This document shows positions 51,737 through 60,826 of a DNA stretch of 64,000 nt, in pieces. The DNA is from DATFVJ01 sp963851085. Its GTDB lineage: Bacteria; Actinomycetota; Actinomycetes; Streptosporangiales; Streptosporangiaceae. The translations under genes were made by a program, and so were the position numbers. The stretch spans positions 496,001-560,000 of the forward strand of contig CAWKNX010000018.1 in NCBI GenBank assembly GCA_963851085.1, in the 5' to 3' direction. Position 1 is the stretch's first letter; each line of letters begins with the position of its first letter. The notes under the pieces were generated by a model. That model was not told where the DNA came from. It was given only the letters and a program-made list of their open reading frames with translations, and ran no database searches.

Positions 51737-53009
51737 GGGACCCCCAGTCCGACCCACTGAGGTCGCTGGCGGGCGGGCGGCCCCGGCCGGCGCCGTCGGC
51801 CGGCGCAGCGATGTGCGAGTGGCGGTGGTCGGCCCGTTCAGCGGCGCGCGTGCCGCATGGGGGGAGTTGCTGACCCGCGCCGTGCGGCGGCACCGGACCC
51901 CTGGCGTCGCGTGGGAGCTGCACGACGATCGAGGTGATGCCGGCGACGCACGGGGGCGTGCGCGGGAGATCGTCGCCGATGGCGGTTACGGTGCGGTGAT
52001 CGGCCATTTCAACAGCCTCGGAGCGGCTGCCGCGCTGCCGCTCTACCGCAGGGCCGGCATCGCGGTGCTGCTGCCGCTGTCGACCGGGTCCGGCCTGCTG
52101 GACAGCAGCGGGGGATGCGCGCTGCGCTGGTGCGCTGAGGACACCGGGCAGCTCGCCGCGCTCGCGCGGACCGCACACCGGCGCGGTGCGAGCGCGCTGC
52201 ACGTCACTGAGGACGGCAGCGCAAGCGGTGGCCTTCTCGCTGCGGCGCTGCTCGGGTCGGCCGGGCTCCCGCTGCCGGTGCGCCGCCTGCCCGCAGGCGA
52301 GCCTGCCGCGCCCGGCACCGGGGCGCTTGCCGTCTGTGGAACCCACGCCGGAGCCGCGGCGACCGCGAACCGCTTGCATGCGGCCGGCTTCCGCGGCGAG
52401 TTCTTCTTCACCGACGATTGCGCGGTGCCGGAGTTCGATGACCTGCTAGGCGAAAACGCGCGGCCCGCGTTCGTCACCCGTCTGGCCGGAGGGGCGGCCC
52501 GGCCGGTGGACGAATCGTTCGCCGCGCTCACCGGTGCGCTCATCGCGGACCCGACGCTGACCGGATCCAGGCTGATTTCCATGGTGCGGGCTCACGCTGG
52601 GCTGACCTTCACACCCGACGGCGACCCGCGGCCGGCCGGCCCCGGCCAAGGGTGGGAGGTCGTCGCGGTTGACGGGCTGCGCGCGGGGTTCACGCTGCAG
52701 CCGCTGCCGGCCCGCGGGAGGTCGGCCCGCGGAGAGGCAGGCCCGCGGAAGGCCGGCCCGCGGGGCGCCGGTCTCGGCTGGCGGGGTGCCGGAGGTCGAC
52801 AGCCTGGTGATCGGCACCGGGATCATCGGGGTGGCCACCGCGGCCGCCGTAGCGGAACTTGGCTGCCGGGTCGCCCTGATCGGCCCCGGTCCCGACGGCC
52901 AGTCGGCCACGCGCCACTCCGGTGGGCTGATCCGGGCATACGACCCGGATCCACGATTGCGCGAGCTCGCGGTGCGGAGCTACCGCCTGCTCTGGGGGAG
53001 CCCGGATGA
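51729..53009 (+). CDS. Periplasmic-binding-fold protein without signal peptide
   Basis: From GTG 51729, overlapping the MetRS-like stop. Residues about 28-325 look like a Leu/Ile/Val-type binding protein: VRVAVVGPFSGARAAWGELLTRAV, DARGRAREIVADGGYGAVIGHFNSLGAAAALPLYRRAGIAVLLPLSTGSG, GFRGEFFFTDDCAVP. There is no signal peptide or lipobox, so it should act in the cytosol, perhaps as a ligand sensor or carrier for the pathway. After about residue 330 the frame becomes low-complexity (repeated GGCCCGCGG) and overlaps the next gene by 224 bases. The natural end is probably near 52720, and a lost stop or frameshift is suspected. Confidence 0.65.
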   Translation: MPEGPPVRPTEVAGGRAAPAGAVGRRSDVRVAVVGPFSGARAAWGELLTRAVRRHRTPGVAWELHDDRGDAGDARGRAREIVADGGYGAVIGHFNSLGAAAALPLYRRAGIAVLLPLSTGSGLLDSSGGCALRWCAEDTGQLAALARTAHRRGASALHVTEDGSASGGLLAAALLGSAGLPLPVRRLPAGEPAAPGTGALAVCGTHAGAAATANRLHAAGFRGEFFFTDDCAVPEFDDLLGENARPAFVTRLAGGAARPVDESFAALTGALIADPTLTGSRLISMVRAHAGLTFTPDGDPRPAGPGQGWEVVAVDGLRAGFTLQPLPARGRSARGEAGPRKAGPRGAGLGWRGAGGRQPGDRHRDHRGGHRGRRSGTWLPGRPDRPRSRRPVGHAPLRWADPGIRPGSTIARARGAELPPALGEPG

Positions 53010-53847
53010 GCTGGTCCGGAGCTACGGGTTCCGCAGAACCGGGTCGCTTGTCCTGCTAAGCCCCGCCGACCTGGATGAGGCCGAGCGCGGGGTCGGTGAG
53101 CTTCAGGCCGCCGGGATCGAGGCGTACCTCATCGGCCCGGAGGCAGTGCAGGAACGATGGCCCGACATCGTCGTGGACGATATCGTCGGCGCCGTCTGGG
53201 AACCAGGCGGGGGCTACACCGCCTCGCTCGCCGCCGCCAGCGCCTTTCGCGCACGTGCGCTGCGGCTGGGCGCGGAAGGCTGGCACGGCCAGGTGATCGG
53301 GATCAGCCCGCACGCGCGGGGCGTCCGGGTCGGGACCGAGTGGGGGCCGGTAACGGCGAGGACAGCCGTGGTCGCAACCGGCTCCACAGTTCCGGACCTG
53401 CGCAACAGAAACGGGGCGCCGATCGGCCCGTCTGCACGGGTCAAGCGCATCCGCTATGGCTACTTCGATGCCCGCAGGCGCCGTCTGCCGGCCGTGGCCG
53501 ACCTGGTAACCGGGATGTGGGGGCGCCCCAACGCCGAGGGAGAGTCCTTCCTCGCCGGGAGGCCGGTCAACGAATGGGACGTGCCGCCGGGCGGGGGCGA
53601 CTCGCTCACGCCCGAGGAGATCAGCTACATCCGGTCGGGTGCGGCCAGGCGCTGGCCGTGGCTCGCCGATGCCGAATACCTGGGTGGGAGGTTCGGCGCA
53701 GATCTCTACGCCGGGGACGGGCCCCTGCTCGGCTCGGTCTGCGGCGACCTGCCGGTCGTGGCGGCCGGGGTGTTTTCCGGAAGCGGCGTCAAATCCGCTC
53801 CCGCCGCGGGAGAGCTGGCTGCGGCCGCGGTCCGGGCGCTGCTGTGA
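52786..53847 (+). CDS. FAD-dependent amino acid oxidase (DAAO/DadA-like)
   Basis: About 353 residues from GTG 52786. DSLVIGTGIIGVATAAAVAELGCRVALIGPG is the N-terminal FAD motif, ATRHSGGLIRAY the second FAD contact, ERWPDIVVDDIVGAVWEPGGGY the substrate domain, and PVVAAGVFSGSGVKSAPAAGELAAAAV the C-terminal FAD motif. In s56-p1 such an enzyme oxidatively cuts the N-N linked intermediate to free a hydrazino acid. The order hydroxylase, cupin, MetRS, oxidase matches that pathway. Cytosolic. Confidence 0.85.
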   Translation: MPEVDSLVIGTGIIGVATAAAVAELGCRVALIGPGPDGQSATRHSGGLIRAYDPDPRLRELAVRSYRLLWGSPDELVRSYGFRRTGSLVLLSPADLDEAERGVGELQAAGIEAYLIGPEAVQERWPDIVVDDIVGAVWEPGGGYTASLAAASAFRARALRLGAEGWHGQVIGISPHARGVRVGTEWGPVTARTAVVATGSTVPDLRNRNGAPIGPSARVKRIRYGYFDARRRRLPAVADLVTGMWGRPNAEGESFLAGRPVNEWDVPPGGGDSLTPEEISYIRSGAARRWPWLADAEYLGGRFGADLYAGDGPLLGSVCGDLPVVAAGVFSGSGVKSAPAAGELAAAAVRALL

Positions 53848-53880
53848 GAAAGCAACGATGCACGCACCGAGGGTGAGGCT

Positions 53881-54594
53881 ATGACTGACCGCGCCGCACT
53901 GCCCAAGCTGTCGGCCACGGCACGGACCCGCCTCGGCAGGATGAAGAAGCGGGGCAGGCGGGACCGAGCGGTGCTCGACGAGATTCTCGCCGCAGGGTTT
54001 CTGTGTCACCTCGGGGTCGTCGTCGAGGGCGGCCCGATGGTGGTGCCTACCGTGTACGGGACCACCGGTGACACCCTGTACATTCACGGCTCGGTGGCCA
54101 GTCCGAGCCTGCGGCCCCGCCCCGGGGCGCAGGTCTGCGTGTCGGTGGTCCAGCTCGACGGCATCGTCCTGGCCCGCTCGGTGTTCGAGCACGGGATCAA
54201 CTACCGCAGCGCGATGATCTTCGGCGCCCCGCGCGTGGTCACCGATCCCAGGGAGAAACTCGAGGGCCTGCGCCGGCTGACCGACCAGGTCATGCCGGGA
54301 CAGTGGGACTACGCCAGGCAGCCGAACCGCAAGGAGCTTGCGGCCACCACCCTGCTAGCGCTATCCCTGGAGGAGGCGTCGGTGAAGGTCCGGACTGGGC
54401 CTCCCGACGACGGGGCCGGTCCGGATGCCGCTCTCGGTCGCTGGGCCGGTGTGGTGCCGATACGGACGGTCTACGGGGCCCCGGTTCCAGACCCGCTGCT
54501 GCCGCCCGCGGGAACACCCGCTCCGCCGCACATCCGCAGCCTTCGCCACCGGGACGTCAGCTGGCAGCCTGCCTGCCCGCAGCCCGGCCAGTAG
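53881..54594 (+). CDS. PPOX-family FMN-binding split-barrel protein
   Basis: 237 residues. Barrel core about 35-150: DEILAAGFLCHLGVVVEGGPMVVPTVYGTTGDTLYIHGS, QVCVSVVQLDGIVLARSVFEHGINYRSAMIFG, EKLEGLRRLTDQVMPGQW. This is the pyridoxamine-5'-phosphate-oxidase-like superfamily, with a Pro-rich C-terminal tail. Members reduce or oxidise diverse substrates with FMN or F420, including steps in N-N compound pathways. Begins 33 bases after the oxidase and ends the apparent operon. Confidence 0.75.
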   Translation: MTDRAALPKLSATARTRLGRMKKRGRRDRAVLDEILAAGFLCHLGVVVEGGPMVVPTVYGTTGDTLYIHGSVASPSLRPRPGAQVCVSVVQLDGIVLARSVFEHGINYRSAMIFGAPRVVTDPREKLEGLRRLTDQVMPGQWDYARQPNRKELAATTLLALSLEEASVKVRTGPPDDGAGPDAALGRWAGVVPIRTVYGAPVPDPLLPPAGTPAPPHIRSLRHRDVSWQPACPQPGQ

Positions 54595-54699
54595 CTCCTT
54601 GGTGGGTCGCCGCCGCGACAGAGGGTCCACGACGGGCGCCGCGCCAGGCGTTGGTGACCGGGACGCTGGCACGAGGTTGAGGTGGAATCGGCTCATATC

Positions 54700-55110
54700 C
54701 CGAACGGCTGCCGTGCGGCGCCTCATCCATGTTTCCTACGCCGCGTCTGTGCCGACTTGTCGGGGCTCTGTGTTCGGGTGGCCGAACAGGGGCGCGCAGC
54801 GCGCCGCCGTTAGCGGAATAGCGCAAATGCTCCCAGCATGCCTGGGCCACCTCGCCGGCGCTGCGGCAGTGACGGAAATCCAGCAACCTTAGGACCGCCA
54901 ACGCATGCGCCCGATACACCGGGCGTGATTGCGCCAGGCGAGCTTCGCGCCAGTCAGAAGCTCTTCCCGGGTATGTGCATACCAGCCCGTGGTTTCAATC
55001 TCTTCCCTGACCTCTGCCAGCCGGCGCAAATGGCTGAGGCCGCGTGGTCCACACAGGGACCACCTTCGCATCCGTCGCTTCCGCGCACTTCTCCTAAGCT
55101 GCTGCTGAAC
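54700..55110 (-). pseudogene. Nitric oxide synthase oxygenase remnant
   Basis: EVREEIETTGWYAHTREELLTGAKLAWRNHARCIGRMRWRS matches the start of the NOS oxygenase domain, including the heme-ligating Cys in RCIGR and the flanking AWRN. A stop follows; in another frame LLDFRHCRSAGEVAQACWEHLRYSANGG continues the homology. Beyond about 54790 nothing is recognisable. About 80 of some 360 residues survive. NOS makes NO from arginine; this copy is dead. Confidence 0.6.
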
Positions 55111-55194
55111 GAGGCGGCTGGCTGACGGTCAGCACGCGTGGCTGGATGATGCGCCGCGCTGCCTTAACTAACTGGATGGGCGGGCTGACAGCTC

Positions 55195-57561
55195 ATGCAC
55201 CCTCTGCGGTGGCTCGGCGAGCGCGATCGCGATTTCGCGGCGCTGCGCCGTGCGGGACGGACTGCGATCGTCATGCCTGCCCTGTTCGCTGTGGGTGACA
55301 GGGTCATCGGCAATGGGACCGTGGCGACGTTCGCGGCGTTCGGGTCGTTCGCGATGTTGCTGCTGGTCGACTTCGGCGGCCCGATGGCCGAGCGGCTGCA
55401 GGCGCAGGCGGCGCTCGCGGCCGTGGGTGGTGTGTTCGTCTGCGTTGGCACGCTGGCCTCGCAGACCGTGTGGCTTGCCGCCGCGGCGATGGCACTGGTC
55501 GGCTTTGGGGTGATCTTCGCCGGGGTGGTCAGCTCGGTCCTGGCCGGAGCGACAACGTCACTGCTGCTGGCTTTCATCTTGCCGGTATCGATCGCCGGGC
55601 CGGTGTCATCGGTGCCCGATCGGCTGGCCGGCTGGGGCATGGCCGCCGCCGCCGGGTTGGTCGCCGTGGCGCTGCTATGGCCCACGCCGGCGCGCGATCC
55701 GCTGCGTGGCACGGTCGTGACCGCCTGCAGGGCGCTGGCCGCCCGGCTGCGTTCGGAGGTCGCGTACCTGCTCAGCGGCGAAGACACGCGATGTGCGCTC
55801 GATCGCGATCATGCTGCTGGGCAGGCGAACCACGCAGTCAGGGCGCTGCGCCGTGCCTTCCTGGCCACGCCGTACCGCCCGACCGGATTGAGCACTGCCG
55901 CCAGGACGCTGGTGCGCCTGGTGGACGAGGTGACCTGGATGAACACCATCGTCGTTCAGTCCGGGCAGCGCGCCCAGGGCGTGATCGTCAATCGCGCAGC
56001 GTGCGCGGTCAAGCTGGCCGCGGCCATGGTGCTGGAACGCGGCACGGATCTGCTCGACGTAATGGGCGGGGACAGCGGTGACTTGAATGCCGCACTGGTC
56101 GAGCTGACGGATGCGCTGACGAGGCTGGAACAGGACGCGACAGCCGGCCTGCCGGTCCGGCCGGTGCCGCCCGGGTCCGGACCGATCGCAGCCCCGGAAC
56201 CGGTCAGCGAATTCATCACGTCGCTTGATCCGGGCTTCCGCGCGCAGGAGCTGAGCTTCGCGGTCTCGCTCATCGCACACAACATCGGCCTGACCGCGGC
56301 CGCCGAGCGACGTAGCTGGCGGGAGCGGCTGCTTGGCCGCCAGCCCGAGGGCCTGGCCGGGACGCTGTCCGCGGCCCAGGAACGCGCCGCAGCTCACGCC
56401 GAACGGCACTCGGTGTGGCTGCACAGCAGCGTGCGTGGCGCGTCCGCGCTGGCGCTGGCGGTGCTCGTAGCGCAACTGACCGGGGTACAGCATTCGTTCT
56501 GGGTGGTCCTCGGCACGCTGTCGGTGCTGCGCTCGAACGCGTTGAACACCGGGCAGAATGTGGTTCGCGCCCTGCTCGGCACCGCAGCCGGATTCATCAT
56601 CGGCGCGGCCGTGCTCGCGGTCATCGGCACAAACACAACACCGCTGTGGTTCTTGCTGCCGCCCGCGATCCTGCTCGCCGGAGTCGCTCCGGCGGCCATT
56701 TCATTCGCCGCGGGCCAGGCCGCATTCACGCTGACGCTGGTGATCCTGTTCAACATCATCCAGCCGGCCGGTTGGCGGATCGGCCTGCTGCGGGTAGAAG
56801 ACATCGCCCTCGGATGCGCGGTAAGCCTGGCCGTGGGGCTGCTTTTCTGGCCGCGGGGCGCGGGTGCCGCGCTCCGTCAGGCATTGGCCGAGGCGTACAC
56901 CGACAGCGCCGGCTACCTGGCCAGCGCGGTGAATTTCGGGATGCTGCACTGTGACGGCGGCAAGTCTGCACCCGCCGCACCCGCCGCACCCGCCGCACCC
57001 GCCGCACCCGCCGTGCCGGCCGACGACGCCGTCCGCGCAGCCGCGGCAGCCCGCCGGCTGGACGACACATTCCGCACCTATCTGGCCGAACGCGGTGCCA
57101 AACCTATCCCGCTATCTGAGGTGACCAGGCTGGTCACCGGGGTCGCCGGGCTTCGTCTGGCTGCTGACGCGGTGCTGGATCTATGGCAGCGCGACGACGG
57201 CAAGGCTGCGGGCGACCGGACGGCAGCCCGCAATGAGATTCTGAACACGACCGAACTCATAAAGACCTGGTACGACGATCTTGCCGGCAGCCTGATCAAC
57301 GGCCGCGAGCCACGCGAACCGCTCGCCCGCGACATACTTGCCGACAGCCGCCTTGCCGAGGCCGTGCGCCACGACTTGCGCGGCGATGACGGCAAAGCGA
57401 CCGCAACCGCGGTACGCGTGATCTGGACAGGCGATCACCTCGATGCGGTCCGCCGGCTGCAGGCGGTCATCAACGGACCAGCACGCGCCGCAGCAGAGCA
57501 ACGCACCGTCGGCCCACTCGCTGGCTTGCTTCCTGCGCCTTTCCTGCGACGGCTCCGATGA
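55195..57561 (+). CDS. FUSC-like membrane protein
   Basis: 788 residues in two halves. Hydrophobic blocks at about 22-140 (FAAFGSFAMLLLVDFGGPMA, VFVCVGTLASQTVWLAAAAMALVGFG) and 405-560 (ALALAVLVAQLTGVQHSFWVVLGTLSVLRSNALNTGQNVVRALLGTAAGFI) are each followed by a large cytosolic helical part. The second half carries the FUSC motif FWVVLGTLSVLRxxxxxTG. Family members are aromatic-acid or fusaric-acid efflux components. A 9-bp repeat encodes five APA units near residues 591-605. It could export toxic products of the neighbouring cluster, which is inference. Confidence 0.8.
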   Translation: MHPLRWLGERDRDFAALRRAGRTAIVMPALFAVGDRVIGNGTVATFAAFGSFAMLLLVDFGGPMAERLQAQAALAAVGGVFVCVGTLASQTVWLAAAAMALVGFGVIFAGVVSSVLAGATTSLLLAFILPVSIAGPVSSVPDRLAGWGMAAAAGLVAVALLWPTPARDPLRGTVVTACRALAARLRSEVAYLLSGEDTRCALDRDHAAGQANHAVRALRRAFLATPYRPTGLSTAARTLVRLVDEVTWMNTIVVQSGQRAQGVIVNRAACAVKLAAAMVLERGTDLLDVMGGDSGDLNAALVELTDALTRLEQDATAGLPVRPVPPGSGPIAAPEPVSEFITSLDPGFRAQELSFAVSLIAHNIGLTAAAERRSWRERLLGRQPEGLAGTLSAAQERAAAHAERHSVWLHSSVRGASALALAVLVAQLTGVQHSFWVVLGTLSVLRSNALNTGQNVVRALLGTAAGFIIGAAVLAVIGTNTTPLWFLLPPAILLAGVAPAAISFAAGQAAFTLTLVILFNIIQPAGWRIGLLRVEDIALGCAVSLAVGLLFWPRGAGAALRQALAEAYTDSAGYLASAVNFGMLHCDGGKSAPAAPAAPAAPAAPAVPADDAVRAAAAARRLDDTFRTYLAERGAKPIPLSEVTRLVTGVAGLRLAADAVLDLWQRDDGKAAGDRTAARNEILNTTELIKTWYDDLAGSLINGREPREPLARDILADSRLAEAVRHDLRGDDGKATATAVRVIWTGDHLDAVRRLQAVINGPARAAAEQRTVGPLAGLLPAPFLRRLR

Positions 57562-57619
57562 CCCGCGGAGCCGGTGCGTCCAGCAGGGAGCTGGCGGGTG
57601 AGCCTGATATGCGGGCACC

Positions 57620-60600
57620 GTGAAGGGGAGGGGGATCCACGCTGTGCAGGCCAGCCTGTCGGACCCGTTCGGCACCGGGGAGCTGCGCCGCCGGGTGCTC
57701 GACGGCTGGGCGGCGTCGCCTGCGCGGTTCCGTGAGGACGCCAACGCGGAGGAGGACTACGCGCTCGGCGGGTACCGGGATCGCGTTGTTGTGGAGCTGG
57801 CGCAGAATGCGGCCGACGCAGCGGCGCGCACGGGAGTGGCAGGCCGGCTGCGGCTTACCTTGCGCGCCGGGACGCTCGTGGCCGCGAACACAGGTGCGCC
57901 GCTGGACGCGGCGGGTGTCGCGGCGCTGTCCACGCTGCGTGCCTCCAGCAAGCGGGGGACCCGCGGCGACGACACCGCGCACGAGACGGCGGTCGGCAGG
58001 TTCGGTGTGGGTTTCGCCGCCGCCGTCGCGGTCAGCGACGAGCCGCGAATCTCCTCGCTCACCGGCGCGGTGAGCTGGTCGCGCAGCGCCGCCGGCGATC
58101 TCGTCCTGCGGATTCCCGAGCTGGCCGCCGAGCTCGCCGCGCGGTCGGGTCACCTCCCCGTGCTGCGGCTGCCGTTCCCCGCGGATGGCGCGCCCCCCGA
58201 AGGCTTCGCGACCGCTGTCACGCTGCTGCTGCGGGACGAGACCGCCGGCCGGCTCGTCAAGGCGCTGCTCGCCGAGACAGGGCCCGCGCTCCTCCTCGCG
58301 CTGCCCGCGCTCGCCACCATCGAGATCGAGGTCGACGGCGCGACACGTACGTTCACCGCGGCACACGATGGCGACGGCGTCACGATCACCATCGACGGGG
58401 CAGCCAGCAGGTGGCGCACGGCGACTGCGGGCGGCCGGGCCGATCCCCGGCTCCTCGCCGGCCGCCCAGCCGAAGAACGTGCGCGCCCGTCGTGGTCGAT
58501 GCGCTGGGCGGTGCCTGTCACGCTGGGCGGCGAGCACGGCGACGCGCCGGCCGGTCGCCTGCCAGCGGGGGTCAGCGCTGTCGTGCACGCGCCTACGCCG
58601 ACCGGCGAACCCCTCGGCCTCCCGGCGCTGCTGCTCGCCTCGTTCCCGCTCAGTCCCGACCGCCGCCACGTCGCGCAGTGCCCGCTCACCAGCTTTCTTG
58701 TCGATCAGGCCGCCGAGGTCTACGCTCGCCTGCTGCCCAGCCTCGCGCCGGGAGCCGGGCTGCTCGATCTGGTCCCTGGCCCGGTCGCGCACGGCGAGCT
58801 GGACGCGCAGTTGCGTGGCGGCATCCTGGCGCGGCTGCCGGAGACCGCGTTCCTTCCCGCTGCCGAGCGGCCTGGCCTGCGGGTCCGGCCACGTGACGCG
58901 GTCATCCTGGACGCAGCTCTCCCCGGCCTCGCCGACTGCCTGGCACCAGTGCTGCCCGGCCTGGTGGCGGGGCCGGCGCGGCATCCCGCCTACGCGGTGC
59001 TCGGCGTCCGGCGGCTCCGGATGGCCGAGCTTGCCGACACGCTCGCCTCGCTTGACCGCGACCCGGCCTGGTGGCGGCGGCTGTATGAGGCGCTGGCCGC
59101 GGCAGGGCAGGACGAGCTTGGCGAGCTTGGGGCACTGCCGGTGCCGCTCGCCGACGGGCGGCTGGTGCGGGGCCCGCGCGGGCTGCTGCTACCCGGGCCC
59201 GATCTCGAGGGTCCCGGCCGGCTGGCGCTTCTCGGCCTGCGCATCGTGCATCCCGGCGCGGTGCACCCGCTGCTTGCCCGGCTGGGCGCGGCCCCGGCGA
59301 CACCGCGGGGTGTCCTCGCCGATCCGGCCGTGCGCGCAGCGGTCGCGGCCTCCTACGACGAGGAGGATCCCGGCCCGGTCGCCGACGCGGTGCTCAGCCT
59401 CGTCGCGGCCGCGCACCTGCGGCCTGGGGAGCAGCCCTGGCTCGCGGATCTGGCGCTGCCGGGCGCCGACGGCGAGTGGTATGCGGCGGGCGAGCTCCTG
59501 CTCCCAGGCGGGCCGCTGGCCGAGGTGGTCGCGGCGGACACGCCGTTCGGCACCGTCGGCCCGGCGATACTCGAGCGCTACGACGCCGCGACGCTTGAGG
59601 CCGTCGGGGTGCTGTCGTCATTCGGCCTGCTGGTCGCCCGCGACGTCGCCCTTGATGTGCCCGACCTCGACCTGGACGGGGCGCAGGAGTGGGCGGACGA
59701 CATGAGGGCGCGGCTGCCCGGCGGTGACGTGCCGCCGGTGGCGGCGGAGGTGCTGGCCGTCCGCGACCTTGAGCTCGTCGACCCAGCACGCTGGACCCGG
59801 GCGCTGGAGCTGCTCGCCGCGCCGTCCTTGCGGGCGGGGCTCGTCGAGCCCACCCGGGTGCTGCTCGCCGACGGCCGCCACGCGGATGTGCCGTCCTACA
59901 CCGCCTGGTGGCTCCGCCGCCATCCGGTCCTCGGTGGCCATCGGCCCACCGACCTGCGCGTCGCCGGCACGGACCCGCTGCTCGCGGGCCTGTACGACGA
60001 GGCCAGCCTGCCAGCGGACCCGGCGGTCGCCCGCGCGCTTGGCGTGCGCACCTCGCTCGCTGAACTGCTCGCGGAGCCGGGCGGCCCGGACGAGCTGCTG
60101 GACCGGCTGGCCGACCCCGGGCGGCCGGTGACGCGGGCACAGTTGCGCGCGCTGTGGGCGGCGCTCGCGGCCGCCCGCGAGGCCACACCGCCGGACCGGG
60201 TGCGCGTAGTGTGCGGCGACGAGGTCGTCGTGGCCGACGCCGAGGATGCGCTGGTACTCGACGCCGCGGATCTGTGGCCGCTTGTGGCGGCACAGCCGCT
60301 CGTGCTGGCACCCTACGACCGGGCACTGCGGCTCGCTGACCTGCTGGACCTGCCGCTGGTCTCCGAAGAGGTCGCCGGCCGGGTCGAGTCGTCGCCAGCG
60401 TGCCGGCCGGTCCCCGCGGTCGCGCGCGCCGTGCTGCCTGATGCTCCCACGACCTACTACGCACATGACCGGCTCGTCGTGGACGGCGTTGCGGTGCCGT
60501 GGCGCTACACTGCCGGCGCCGTGCACGCGGCCGGGCCCGGCGGCCTCGCCTGGGGGCTTGCCTGGGCGTCGGGCAGGTGGCAGGCGCGGCATCTGCTGGC

Positions 60601-60682
60601 CGCCCTGCTGCGTGACCCCGGCGCGTCCGCGCGCCTCCTCGCGGAGGCCGACCTGGACCCCGATCCACCCCCCGAGCGGTAG
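57620..60682 (+). CDS. Sacsin/Hsp90-like GHKL ATPase protein
   Basis: 1020 residues. The N-terminal ATPase shows VVVELAQNAADAA (N box, about 55-67), LVAANTGAPLDAAGVAALSTLRASSKR (position of the D-x-G box, but Asn-Thr-Gly instead of Asp-x-Gly) and ETAVGRFGVGFAAAVAVSDEPRI (glycine lid). The remaining 800 residues are Leu/Ala/Asp-rich helical repeats, as in actinobacterial sacsin N-terminal-like proteins. Presumed ATP-dependent chaperone-like or scaffold role; clients unknown. GTG start. The missing Asp, which normally contacts adenine, raises the question whether it binds ATP. Confidence 0.75.
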   Translation: MKGRGIHAVQASLSDPFGTGELRRRVLDGWAASPARFREDANAEEDYALGGYRDRVVVELAQNAADAAARTGVAGRLRLTLRAGTLVAANTGAPLDAAGVAALSTLRASSKRGTRGDDTAHETAVGRFGVGFAAAVAVSDEPRISSLTGAVSWSRSAAGDLVLRIPELAAELAARSGHLPVLRLPFPADGAPPEGFATAVTLLLRDETAGRLVKALLAETGPALLLALPALATIEIEVDGATRTFTAAHDGDGVTITIDGAASRWRTATAGGRADPRLLAGRPAEERARPSWSMRWAVPVTLGGEHGDAPAGRLPAGVSAVVHAPTPTGEPLGLPALLLASFPLSPDRRHVAQCPLTSFLVDQAAEVYARLLPSLAPGAGLLDLVPGPVAHGELDAQLRGGILARLPETAFLPAAERPGLRVRPRDAVILDAALPGLADCLAPVLPGLVAGPARHPAYAVLGVRRLRMAELADTLASLDRDPAWWRRLYEALAAAGQDELGELGALPVPLADGRLVRGPRGLLLPGPDLEGPGRLALLGLRIVHPGAVHPLLARLGAAPATPRGVLADPAVRAAVAASYDEEDPGPVADAVLSLVAAAHLRPGEQPWLADLALPGADGEWYAAGELLLPGGPLAEVVAADTPFGTVGPAILERYDAATLEAVGVLSSFGLLVARDVALDVPDLDLDGAQEWADDMRARLPGGDVPPVAAEVLAVRDLELVDPARWTRALELLAAPSLRAGLVEPTRVLLADGRHADVPSYTAWWLRRHPVLGGHRPTDLRVAGTDPLLAGLYDEASLPADPAVARALGVRTSLAELLAEPGGPDELLDRLADPGRPVTRAQLRALWAALAAAREATPPDRVRVVCGDEVVVADAEDALVLDAADLWPLVAAQPLVLAPYDRALRLADLLDLPLVSEEVAGRVESSPACRPVPAVARAVLPDAPTTYYAHDRLVVDGVAVPWRYTAGAVHAAGPGGLAWGLAWASGRWQARHLLAALLRDPGASARLLAEADLDPDPPPER

Positions 60683-60826
60683 CGCGCCCGCGCGCGTGAC
60701 AGCGCACGCGCGACGGAGGCACGAGCTTCGGTGGCACTGGACAGAAACGAACCGCAGCGTGACGGCCCGGGCTTGGTGATCTTTCCAGGGTGGGCCCAGC
60801 GTGCCGGCTAGAGCCGCAGCGGGTTG

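Noticed and set aside
49676..51757. A 693-residue minus-strand frame opposite the cupin and MetRS-like genes
   Set aside because: Antisense shadow; the plus strand carries HIGH, KMSKS-like and zinc-knuckle motifs.
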